Source: UBA4716 sp036310525 (lineage in GTDB: Bacteria; Bacillota; Clostridia; UBA1381). From it: a stretch of DNA of 6,601 nt. The notes beneath the pieces are model-generated. The model worked only from the letters and a program-made list of their open reading frames with translations. It did not search any database and was not told the origin of the DNA. Both the position numbers and the translations under genes were made by a program. Numbering within the stretch: the first letter of the stretch is position 1; every line of letters starts with the position of its first letter. The stretch lies in the NCBI GenBank assembly GCA_036310525.1, contig JAXJRQ010000098.1, forward strand, positions 1-6,601. Reading direction: 5' to 3'. Below are positions 1 through 6,570 of this stretch, one piece after another.

Positions 1-581
1 CTCATATGTAGATTTATAACAAAAAACAAATTTAGTAATACATTTAGTACACCCGACGTAAAAAGAATAAATAACGTGCGTTTTGTGTCACCTATCGCAC
101 GCAAAATTGCACTCCCGAAGTTGTAAAGAAGAACTGCGGGCATACCCGAAAAATAAACACGCATATAAATAGCAGAAAGGTTAATGACATTCTCCGGAAA
201 AGACATAAGCTTTAAAATCGGCTTTGCAAATACTATTCCTATTACACCTATAACTATTCCGCCGATAACGCTAAATAGAATAGCTGTATGTACGGCATTG
301 TCAGCACTGTGCTGTTTTTTTGCACCCAAAGCACGTGCAACAACTACATTTGCACCCACAGACATACCAATAAACAGAGTAAGAAGCAGATTCACCAATG
401 GGCCCGTAGAACCCACAGCGGCAAGTGCCTCACTTCCGGCAAAACGTCCCACCACAACTATATCAGCGGCATTAAAAAGCAGCTGTAGCATTGATGAGAA
501 CATAAGCGGTAAAGCAAATCTGACAATTTTACCTGCCCATGGTCCGTTACACATATCCATAGCATATGATTTAGTAGTCAT
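1..581 (-). CDS. MATE-family efflux transporter, second tandem copy (partial, C-terminal part beyond window edge)
   Basis: The reading frame opens at an ATG at 579-581 and stays open for 193 codons to the window edge, so only the N-terminal lobe (about six membrane helices) is visible. It begins MTTKSYAMDMCNGP and contains the MATE-like segments ADIVVVGRFAGSEALAAVG (about residues 40-57) and ARALGAK (about 82-88). By eye about 80% of residues are identical to the complete copy at 620-1981, with no gap. A ribosome binding site (AAGAAGGTG) lies some 6-8 bases upstream of the ATG. Only 38 bp separate it from the stop of the upstream copy and no terminator lies between, so the two are probably cotranscribed. 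MATE proteins are inner-membrane antiporters that export cationic drugs or metabolites using Na+ or H+ gradients. The substrate here cannot be read from the sequence. Whether the gene is intact beyond the edge is unknown. Confidence 0.9.
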   Translation of the reverse strand, partial: MTTKSYAMDMCNGPWAGKIVRFALPLMFSSMLQLLFNAADIVVVGRFAGSEALAAVGSTGPLVNLLLTLFIGMSVGANVVVARALGAKKQHSADNAVHTAILFSVIGGIVIGVIGIVFAKPILKLMSFPENVINLSAIYMRVYFSGMPAVLLYNFGSAILRAIGDTKRTLFILFTSGVLNVLLNLFFVINLHM

Positions 582-619
582 AATAACACCTTCTTAAATA
601 GTTTTAATCAACCTCATGT

Positions 620-1981
620 TTAAACAATTGCTCTTTGACGTGCAGTAAGCCGCTTATATGAAATTATAATACAAACCACATGCGCAGCAACCGTAACTGA
701 CCATGAAACCGGATAAACTGCATATACCGCATTAATCGTATTAAACATCGGGAACACGAAAGCAATCCACAAAAGTCTCAGACCGCATGCACCGAGGATT
801 GAAACGATTGTCGGTAGCAGAGAAAGTCCCATTCCCCGAAGTACACCGAGAGAAACCTCCATAAGTCCGCAAAGTACATATGGACCGCACACATACCTAA
901 GTCGTATCATTCCTGCCTCAATAACCGGTTCGCTTGAGGTATAAATTTCAAGGAGTTGTCTTGAAAATACAACCGTCAGCGAGATAAGAACTATACTTAT
1001 AGCTGTGCAATATGTGTAGCACCATTTCAGAATTTTCGGTATACGCTTATACTGACCGGCACCCATATTCTGTCCCGTAAATGTGATTGCTGCCTGATAG
1101 AACGAGTTCATCGCCACATATATAAAGCCTTCGATATTTCCAGAAGCGGCATTACCTGCCATTACGTCCGATTCAAATGTATTAATGGTCGACTGCAGGA
1201 CTATATTTGAGAATGAGAATACCATTCCCTGTAATCCGGCAGGAATACCGATTTTTAAAATCTTTAAAAAGCTCTGCTTATGCATTTTAAGCTTTTTGAA
1301 TTCAAATTTAATAATTCCCGAACCCTTTGCCAGACACCGAAGCACAAGCGCTGCAGACAGTATCTGCGAAATAATTGTAGCCAGCGCAACTCCGGCAACA
1401 CTCATATGTAGATTTATGACAAAGAACAGATTGAGTCCCACATTTAGTATGCCCGCTAAAAGAAGAATAACCAGCGGACGTTTTGTGTCCCCTATTGCAC
1501 GTAAAATCGCACTGCCGTAGTTGTAGAGAAGAACTGCGGGCATACCTGCAAAATAAACACGCATATAGACAGCAGAAAGGTCAATGACATTCTCCGGGAA
1601 GGACATAAGCTTCAAAAGCGGTTTTGCAAAAACCATTCCTATTATACCTATAATAACTCCGCCGATAAGACTCAGCAAAATCGAAGTATGTACAGCGTTA
1701 TTTGCGCCGTGCCGGTTTTTTGCACCCAACGCACGTGCAACAACTACATTTGCACCTACCGACATTCCCACAAACAAATTAAGAAGCAAATTTACAAGTG
1801 ATCCGGTTGAACCCACTGCAGCAAGTGCCTCACTTCCGGCAAAACGTCCTACCACGATTACGTCAGCGGCATTAAAAAGCAGCTGAAGCATTGATGAAAA
1901 CATCAGCGGCAAAGCAAATCTGATGATTTTTCCTCCCAAAGGTCCGTTACACATATCCATTTCATACGATTTTGCAGACAT
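620..1981 (-). CDS. MATE-family efflux transporter, complete, promoter-proximal tandem copy
   Basis: This 453-residue protein has the usual MATE length (about 450) and two homologous lobes of about six hydrophobic helices each. The N-lobe covers about residues 15-215 and includes GRFAGSEALAAVG and ARALGAK. A basic linker follows at about 220-240. The C-lobe covers about 240-440 and includes GIPAGLQGM (245-253) and the typical GQNMGAG segment (303-309). It should be an inner-membrane Na+- or H+-coupled exporter of drugs or metabolites; the substrate is not predictable. I chose the ATG at 1979-1981 because a GGGGG ribosome binding site sits about 7 bases upstream and because the protein then begins MSAKSYEMDMCNGP, matching the start of the downstream copy. 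An in-frame ATG at 2015-2017 would add 12 residues but has no good ribosome binding site. The promoter is at 2057-2085 and the second copy follows after 38 bp. Confidence 0.93.
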   Translation of the reverse strand: MSAKSYEMDMCNGPLGGKIIRFALPLMFSSMLQLLFNAADVIVVGRFAGSEALAAVGSTGSLVNLLLNLFVGMSVGANVVVARALGAKNRHGANNAVHTSILLSLIGGVIIGIIGMVFAKPLLKLMSFPENVIDLSAVYMRVYFAGMPAVLLYNYGSAILRAIGDTKRPLVILLLAGILNVGLNLFFVINLHMSVAGVALATIISQILSAALVLRCLAKGSGIIKFEFKKLKMHKQSFLKILKIGIPAGLQGMVFSFSNIVLQSTINTFESDVMAGNAASGNIEGFIYVAMNSFYQAAITFTGQNMGAGQYKRIPKILKWCYTYCTAISIVLISLTVVFSRQLLEIYTSSEPVIEAGMIRLRYVCGPYVLCGLMEVSLGVLRGMGLSLLPTIVSILGACGLRLLWIAFVFPMFNTINAVYAVYPVSWSVTVAAHVVCIIISYKRLTARQRAIV

Positions 1982-2000
1982 GAAAATTCCCCCTTTTTTT

Positions 2001-2014
2001 AATAATGCATTATT
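2001..2014. promoter_or_regulatory. Perfect 14-bp palindrome in the MATE leader (possible operator)
   Basis: AATAATGCATTATT equals its own reverse complement over all 14 bases. It lies in the predicted untranslated leader of the MATE pair, about 20 bases upstream of the chosen ATG and downstream of the predicted promoter. Such a site could bind a dimeric repressor. No regulator gene is in the window, and short AT-rich palindromes also arise by chance. Confidence 0.35.
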
Positions 2015-2056
2015 CATGTTGTCTTTTTTAACTAGGCAAAAGTAATTTATACATGT

Positions 2057-2085
2057 ACTGTAACTCTAAAAAAATTTAATGTCAA
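2057..2085 (-). promoter_or_regulatory. Predicted sigma-A promoter of the MATE pair
   Basis: Read on the minus strand, a perfect -35 box TTGACA lies at 2085-2080, then a 17-bp spacer, then a -10 box TACAGT at 2062-2057 (4 of 6 consensus bases, including the key T1, A2 and T6). Transcription would start near 2050, giving a leader of about 70 nt before the ATG at 1981. Confidence 0.6.
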
Positions 2086-2132
2086 GCAAATAAAAAAATA
2101 ATTATTTATTTTGTTAATAATGCCTTCATTTA

Positions 2133-2162
2133 TTGACATAAAGCGGTTTTGCATGGTATAAT
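2133..2162 (+). promoter_or_regulatory. Strong consensus promoter of the metallophosphoesterase gene
   Basis: A perfect -35 TTGACA (2133-2138) and a perfect -10 TATAAT (2157-2162) are separated by 18 bp, and the -10 is preceded by TGG, giving the extended TGn motif. The predicted start of transcription is near 2169, leaving a leader of about 29 nt. It is divergent from the MATE promoter; the two -35 boxes lie about 47 bp apart. Confidence 0.8.
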
Positions 2163-2197
2163 TGCATATATCGGAATTTGTGTAATCGGAGGGAAGT

Positions 2198-2959
2198 ATG
2201 TCTTTGTATGTGATGGCAGATTTACATCTGCCTTTGGGAATAAATAAGCCGATGGATATTTTCGGGCACGCATGGACAAATTATGTGGAACGTATCCGTG
2301 AAAACTGGCAGCATGTCGTAAAAGACGGTGATACCGTAGTTATACCGGGTGATTTTTCGTGGGCTACATACCTTGAAGAAAGTAAAAAGGATTTTGAGTT
2401 TCTGTGCGAGCTCAGCGGCAGAAAAATCCTTATAAAGGGTAATCACGACTACTGGTGGTCAACCATGAGCAAGCTTAATGCCTTTGTTAAGGACAACGGA
2501 TTTAATGATGTCCATTTTATGCAGAACAATACATTTGTTTATAATGACATTGTGCTGTGCGGTTCACGTGGATGGCTTCATCCGTCGTGGGACGGCTTTA
2601 GTGCAAAGGACAGAAAAATATTTGACCGTGAGGTTTTGAGAATGGAATTATCCTTAAAGGAAGCGAAAAAGCGCATCATGAACGGCGAGGCAAAGGAAAT
2701 ATACGTTTTTACCCACTATCCGCCCACCTCGGTAACGGGTGAAGACAATGAGCTGACCATGCTTTTGAGAGAATACGGTGTAAAAAAGGTCATGTATGGT
2801 CATCTGCACGGAATGGCACACAAAAATGCCGTTTCGGGCGAATATAACGGAATGCAGTATATGCTTATAAGTGCAGATTATCTGCAGTTTATGCCAAAAA
2901 AATATTGGACTGATATTTTTGGAGTTATTAACCAAAACAGCATTGATTTTTTCAGTTAA
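2198..2959 (+). CDS. Calcineurin-like metallophosphoesterase
   Basis: This 253-residue protein carries the whole metal-binding signature of the calcineurin-like phosphoesterase superfamily: ADLHL with D8 and H10, PGDFSW with D52, KGNHDYWW (80-87) with N82 and H83, THYPP with H173, and YGHLHG with H202 and H204. These residues coordinate a two-metal centre that hydrolyses phosphomono- or phosphodiesters. No signal peptide or membrane segment is seen, so it is probably cytoplasmic. The natural substrate cannot be told from the motifs; family members act on nucleotides, nucleic acids, phosphoproteins and cyclic nucleotides. The ATG is supported by GGAGGG ending 4 bases upstream. It appears to be a single-gene unit, between a strong promoter at 2133-2162 and a terminator that overlaps its last codons. 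The superfamily call is secure; any more specific name would be a guess. Confidence 0.93.
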   Translation: MSLYVMADLHLPLGINKPMDIFGHAWTNYVERIRENWQHVVKDGDTVVIPGDFSWATYLEESKKDFEFLCELSGRKILIKGNHDYWWSTMSKLNAFVKDNGFNDVHFMQNNTFVYNDIVLCGSRGWLHPSWDGFSAKDRKIFDREVLRMELSLKEAKKRIMNGEAKEIYVFTHYPPTSVTGEDNELTMLLREYGVKKVMYGHLHGMAHKNAVSGEYNGMQYMLISADYLQFMPKKYWTDIFGVINQNSIDFFS

Positions 2960-2980
2960 AAAATCAATGCTTTATTTTTG
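2939..2980 (+). terminator. Intrinsic terminator overlapping the end of the metallophosphoesterase gene
   Basis: AGCATTGATTTTTT (2939-2952) pairs perfectly with AAAAAATCAATGCT (2958-2971) around the five-base loop CAGTT, and the T-rich run TTTATTTTT follows. The stop codon TAA (2957-2959) lies at the loop and right arm, so the left arm encodes the last residues of the protein. It separates this gene from the ABC transporter gene downstream. Confidence 0.85.
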
Positions 2981-2989
2981 AAAAAAGTA

Positions 2990-3018
2990 TTGACTTTTGA
3001 AAATTAAAAGCGTATAAT
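2990..3018 (+). promoter_or_regulatory. Promoter of the ABC exporter gene
   Basis: A -35 box TTGACT (2990-2995, 5 of 6) and a perfect -10 TATAAT (3013-3018) are 17 bp apart. Transcription should start near 3025. This rules out the in-frame GTG at 3019 as the start codon and gives a leader of about 42 nt before the ATG at 3067. Confidence 0.8.
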
Positions 3019-3066
3019 GTGACAAAACTTAATAAAAATCCGACTGATTTCGAGGGGGATAAGGTT

Positions 3067-4878
3067 ATGAAAAAACGAAACGGTGCAAAGGATAATTTCA
3101 TTCCTGACTACAGGAGCTTCTTTGATGGAGTAAAAGACAGTGATAAAATGGTGTCAAGACTGCTTGGCGGCTTTTTGAAGAGTAACTTCAAGGCTTTTAT
3201 TATCTCTGTCTTTTTATTTTTGATAAAGCATTGTCCGATATGGGTTATGCCTCTTGTGACTGCAAATGTAATAAATATTGCAACTAATCCCAACGAGCAT
3301 CACGTTTATGAAATGTTTATAAACGGGGCAGTGCTTTTTTTGCTTATATCTCAGAACATGATAACGCATGTGTGGTATTCTGATTATTGCAGTAAGCTGT
3401 TTCGAAACATCGGCGCGGGACTCAGAAACTCGCTGGTAAAAAAGCTGCAACAGCTCGCAATCACTTTCCACAATGAGCTTAAATCAGGTGCACTTCAGTC
3501 AAAATTTATAAGGGACGTTGAATCAATTGAACAGCTCTTGAGACAGGTTTTGCTGACACTTGTTCCCTCGATTATTACGGTGCTTGTGACAGCAACTATC
3601 ACTGTCAGCAAAAGCAGAATTGTAACGCTGTTTTTTATGATAATAATTCCCGTGAACATCCTTGTTGTAAGACTGTTCCGTAAAAAAATGAGCAGAGAAA
3701 ATTCAAGATTCAGACGTGAAAATGAAAATTTATCTACTAATATTACAACTATGCTTGAAATGATTCCCGTGACAAAGGAACATGGACTTGAAAATACTGA
3801 AATCAACAAGCTTGAGGGCGGAATAAAGCGCATGACTCTCGCTGGCTTACTTCTCGACCATTCACAGGCACAGTTTGGCTCAATCGCATGGGTGGTAAGT
3901 ACATGCATGAGCGTAATTTGTCTGCTGTTTACGGGATTTTTGGCGTACATAGGTAAAATCCCGGTCGGCGATGTTGTGCTTTATCAGTCGTATTTCAGCA
4001 CAATAACAGGAAACATTCAGGCACTTTTAAATGTCTATCCCGAATTTGCCAAGGGTGCGGAGTCAATTAAATCCGTTTCTGAAATACTTATCTCTGACCG
4101 TATAGAAAAGAACGAAGGTAAAATAAGCCTGCGTTATGTACATGGAACGGTTAATTTTAATAACGTATCGTATCAATATCCCGACAGCGACAAAACCGTA
4201 ATCAAAAACTTAAGTTTTAACGCAGAACCGGGCGATTGCATAGCGTTTGTGGGCGGTTCAGGCTCAGGTAAATCCACGGTAATGAATATGATTATCGGTT
4301 TTCTTGATGCAACAGGCGGTGAAATTAAAATTGACGGCAAACCCATTCAGGAGCTTGATTTGCAGAAGTACAGACATTTTATTTCGGTTGTACCGCAAAA
4401 TTCTATAATGTTCAGCGGTACTATTCGTGAAAATATTCTTTACGGAATAAGTAAATATTCCGAAGAACAATTACAGCACGTAATAGATATGGCAAATATC
4501 CGTGAATTTGTAGAAAAGCTTCCAGACGGTCTTGAGACAATGGTTGAAGAGCATGGCGGAAACCTTTCGGGCGGTCAGAAACAGCGAATTTCGATTGCAA
4601 GAGCTCTGATGCGTGATCCGAAAATAATCATCCTTGACGAAGCAACCTCAGCGCTTGACAATATCTCGGAATATCATGTACAAAAAGCCATGTCAAGCCT
4701 TATAAAGGGAAGAACGACATTTATTGTTGCGCACCGCCTTTCGACCATACGTGACGCAAATAAGATTGTGGTTATGGAAAACGGTGAATGTGTGGAATCG
4801 GGCACTTTTGAAGAGCTTATGGCTAAAAAGGGCAAGTTTTATGAGCTTAAAAATCTGAGCGAGCTGAATAAGGGTTAA
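3067..4878 (+). CDS. ABC exporter half-transporter (membrane domain fused to ATPase)
   Basis: This 603-residue protein has the layout of type IV (MsbA/Sav1866-like) ABC exporters. Six hydrophobic helices lie at about residues 41-70, 83-103, 160-182, 184-205, 268-295 and 298-320. A C-terminal ATPase follows with Walker A GGSGSGKST (396-404, K402), Q-loop VPQN (Q444), signature LSGGQ (500-504), Walker B IIILDE (520-525, catalytic E525) and switch AHRLS (H556). All key residues are present, so the ATPase should be active. Two half-transporters must pair. No partner gene is adjacent, so a homodimer is the simplest reading. The cargo (drug, lipid or peptide) is unknown; no peptidase domain is present. 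I chose the ATG at 3067 because GAGGGGG lies about 8 bases upstream, while the in-frame GTG at 3019 directly follows the -10 box. No convincing terminator is seen after the stop. Confidence 0.94.
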   Translation: MKKRNGAKDNFIPDYRSFFDGVKDSDKMVSRLLGGFLKSNFKAFIISVFLFLIKHCPIWVMPLVTANVINIATNPNEHHVYEMFINGAVLFLLISQNMITHVWYSDYCSKLFRNIGAGLRNSLVKKLQQLAITFHNELKSGALQSKFIRDVESIEQLLRQVLLTLVPSIITVLVTATITVSKSRIVTLFFMIIIPVNILVVRLFRKKMSRENSRFRRENENLSTNITTMLEMIPVTKEHGLENTEINKLEGGIKRMTLAGLLLDHSQAQFGSIAWVVSTCMSVICLLFTGFLAYIGKIPVGDVVLYQSYFSTITGNIQALLNVYPEFAKGAESIKSVSEILISDRIEKNEGKISLRYVHGTVNFNNVSYQYPDSDKTVIKNLSFNAEPGDCIAFVGGSGSGKSTVMNMIIGFLDATGGEIKIDGKPIQELDLQKYRHFISVVPQNSIMFSGTIRENILYGISKYSEEQLQHVIDMANIREFVEKLPDGLETMVEEHGGNLSGGQKQRISIARALMRDPKIIILDEATSALDNISEYHVQKAMSSLIKGRTTFIVAHRLSTIRDANKIVVMENGECVESGTFEELMAKKGKFYELKNLSELNKG

Positions 4879-4921
4879 AACAAAATTTACATATATTGTA
4901 AGATTAAATATGAGATTTCCA

Positions 4922-4950
4922 TTGACCTTTTACTTAAATTGTGTTAAAAT
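4922..4950 (+). promoter_or_regulatory. Promoter of the pyrophosphatase-radical SAM operon
   Basis: A -35 box TTGACC (4922-4927, 5 of 6) and a -10 box TAAAAT (4945-4950, 5 of 6) are separated by 17 bp, with an extended TGT just before the -10. The predicted start is near 4957, giving a leader of about 31 nt before the ATG at 4988. Confidence 0.75.
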
Positions 4951-4987
4951 AACTGATGCACTAATATAAGAAAAGGAAGTGGTTACA

Positions 4988-5521
4988 ATGTCGAATATTT
5001 GGCATGACATATCTCCCAAGAGAATAAGCGCTGATGATTTTATATGCGTAGTGGAGATTTCAAAAGGAAGCAAAAAGAAGTACGAGCTTGACAAGGAAAC
5101 CGGCTATCTGATGCTTGACAGAATTTTGTATACATCAACACACTATCCGGCAAATTACGGATTTATTCCCCGTACCTACGGCGACGATAATGACCCGCTT
5201 GACGTACTTTTGATTTGTTCAGAAAAAATACAGCCGCTTACTTTGGTAAGAGCATATCCTGTCGGAGTTATTTCAATGATAGATAACGGCAGAAACGACG
5301 AAAAAATAATTGCAATACCTTTTAATGACCCAAATTATAATCAATACACAAATATAGATCAGCTTCCGAAGCACGTATTTGATGAAATGTCGCATTTCTT
5401 TACGGTATACAAGAACCTCGAAAACAAGGAAACAGCCGTAAATGAAGTGAGTGACCGTGAAACTGCAAAGAGCATAATTGATGCGGCTATAGATAACTAT
5501 ATAGAAAAATTTTGTAAATAA
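4988..5521 (+). CDS. ppa: Inorganic pyrophosphatase, family I
   Basis: This 177-residue cytoplasmic enzyme hydrolyses pyrophosphate to two phosphates (EC 3.6.1.1) and so pulls biosynthetic reactions forward. The length is normal for bacterial family I enzymes. The family signature is present as DNDPLDV (67-73), supplying the metal-binding aspartates D67, D69 and D72. Other residues matching the Escherichia coli active site by eye are E23, K31 and E33 (KYELDKETG), R45, Y57 (NYGFIP), the D, D and K of MIDNGRNDEK, and the YK of HFFTVYKNLE. The ATG at 4988 is preferred over the in-frame GTG at 4979, because the GTG lies inside the ribosome binding site (AGGAAGTGG) that serves the ATG. The stop TAA (5519-5521) shares its last A with the ATG of the next gene, which suggests translational coupling. 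Confidence 0.96.
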   Translation: MSNIWHDISPKRISADDFICVVEISKGSKKKYELDKETGYLMLDRILYTSTHYPANYGFIPRTYGDDNDPLDVLLICSEKIQPLTLVRAYPVGVISMIDNGRNDEKIIAIPFNDPNYNQYTNIDQLPKHVFDEMSHFFTVYKNLENKETAVNEVSDRETAKSIIDAAIDNYIEKFCK

Positions 5522-6417
5522 TGAGTCTTGAAAAAGTAAAATGTACGCTCTGTCCTAGACAATGCAGTGTAGACCGCAGTATAGGGCAAAAAGGTTTTTG
5601 CGGTGCTGACGATAAATTAAAAATTGCCCGTGCGGCACTGCATTATTGGGAGGAGCCGTGTATTTCAGGGGAAAACGGCTCTGGAACGGTATTTTTTTCA
5701 GGTTGCAATATGAAATGCGTGTATTGCCAGAATTACAGCATAAGTACTTGCAATAACGGTTTTGTTGTAACTGTTAATGAACTGACAGAGCATTTTATAC
5801 GTTTGCAGAATGAGGGAGCAAATAATATTAATCTCGTTACGCCCACTCATTTTGCGGAAGAAATAATAAAAGCACTTGATATTGCAAGAGAAAAGGGACT
5901 AAATATTCCCGTAGTGTATAATTCGGGTGGCTATGAAAGCATCGACACAATAAAGCGACTTGACGGGTATGTGGATATTTATATGCCCGATATGAAGTAT
6001 TTTTCGGATAAATATGCAGTAAAATATTCAAATGCACCGAATTATTTCAATTATGCAAAGTCTGCACTTGATGAAATGTTTAAGCAGGCAGGAAAGCCTG
6101 TTTTTGACGAAAACGGGATAATGCAAAAGGGCGTTATTGTGAGACACCTGATGCTTCCGGGACTGTTGTTTGATTCAAAGAAGATAATGGATTATCTTTA
6201 CTCGGTGTATAAAAATGATATTTATATCAGTATAATGAATCAGTATACGCCCTTACCGCATGTATCGGCATTTCCCGAGCTTAACCGCCGTATTGACGAA
6301 AAATACTATCAAACGCTTGTCAATTACTGCATGGATATAGGAATTGAAAACGCTTTTGTGCAGGAGGGTGAAGCGGCAGATGAAAGTTTTATCCCTCAAT
6401 TTTATACAGGAAAATAA
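5521..6417 (+). CDS. Radical SAM protein, PflX/COG1313 group (pyruvate formate-lyase activating enzyme-like)
   Basis: This 298-residue protein has the radical SAM cluster motif C62-x3-C66-x2-C69 (GCNMKCVYCQNY), which binds the 4Fe-4S cluster that cleaves S-adenosylmethionine. Upstream is a second cysteine set, C8-x2-C11-x3-C15 (CTLCPRQC) plus C27 (GFCGA), typical of this group and possibly a further metal or cluster site. Other family-typical segments are LHYWEEPCISG (40-50), NLVTPTHF, PVVYNSGGYE, DIYMPDMKY, GVIVRHLMLPG and MNQYTPLP. Length and content match the group closely, but no reaction is established for it. Annotation as a glycyl-radical activating enzyme is by similarity only, and no glycyl-radical enzyme lies in the window. 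The start overlaps the pyrophosphatase stop by one base and has no good ribosome binding site of its own, so it probably relies on coupled translation. Confidence 0.92.
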   Translation: MSLEKVKCTLCPRQCSVDRSIGQKGFCGADDKLKIARAALHYWEEPCISGENGSGTVFFSGCNMKCVYCQNYSISTCNNGFVVTVNELTEHFIRLQNEGANNINLVTPTHFAEEIIKALDIAREKGLNIPVVYNSGGYESIDTIKRLDGYVDIYMPDMKYFSDKYAVKYSNAPNYFNYAKSALDEMFKQAGKPVFDENGIMQKGVIVRHLMLPGLLFDSKKIMDYLYSVYKNDIYISIMNQYTPLPHVSAFPELNRRIDEKYYQTLVNYCMDIGIENAFVQEGEAADESFIPQFYTGK

Positions 6418-6452
6418 CTTACAATAAAATAAATATGCAACAGTAAGGACGG

Positions 6453-6535
6453 TTATCGGAATATTTGCAATGATGGTTGTAGGGGACATTCACGAATGTC
6501 CCCTACAACCATCATAATATTCATCATCCCGATAA
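6453..6535. repeat. Foldback element with a perfect 21-bp core stem (palindromic repeat or MITE-like)
   Basis: The arms at 6470-6490 and 6495-6515 are perfect reverse complements, 21 bp around the four-base loop CACG; the core contains TTGTAGGGGACATT. The pairing resumes outside: GAATATT (6459-6465) with AATATTC (6516-6522) after a 4-nt left bulge, then TTATCG (6453-6458) with CGATAA (6530-6535) after a 7-nt right bulge. The total foldback is 83 nt. It lies 35 bp after the radical SAM stop codon. No T-run follows on either strand, so it is not a classic intrinsic terminator, though it could block RNA decay or polymerase. From memory, GTAGGGG-type short palindromes recur in Clostridia genomes, which would make it a dispersed repeat; this needs a genome search. 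Confidence 0.75.
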
Positions 6536-6570
6536 ATTACAATTTACCAATAATAAAAATAACACACAAT

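Noticed and set aside
184..597. Plus-strand open frame of 137 codons opposite the partial MATE gene, with a similar frame at 1584-1886 opposite the complete copy
   Set aside because: The two antisense frames resemble each other only because the MATE genes are duplicates. Neither has a ribosome binding site or promoter, and the sense strand clearly encodes the transporter.
2015..2017. Upstream ATG as the start of the complete MATE gene
   Set aside because: It would add 12 residues absent from the tandem copy, lacks a ribosome binding site, and would turn the 14-bp palindrome and the strong ribosome binding site into coding sequence.
2041..2065. Possible operator dyad around ACATGT overlapping the MATE -10 region
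   Set aside because: Only the central 8 bases (TACATGTA, 2050-2057) are truly symmetric; the flanking AGT/ACT similarity needs shifted spacing and is not convincing.
3495..3950. Minus-strand open frame of 151 codons inside the ABC exporter gene
   Set aside because: It lies wholly within the conserved coding sequence on the other strand, has no ribosome binding site and shows no recognisable family features.
4887..4901. Short inverted repeat TTACA/TGTAA after the ABC exporter gene as a terminator
   Set aside because: The stem is only 5 bp, AT-rich and without a following T-tract, so termination here is not supported.
6253..6489. Minus-strand frame of 78 codons spanning the end of the radical SAM gene and half of the foldback element
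   Set aside because: Most of it is antisense to the conserved C-terminus of the radical SAM protein, and its start lies inside the hairpin arm with no ribosome binding site.
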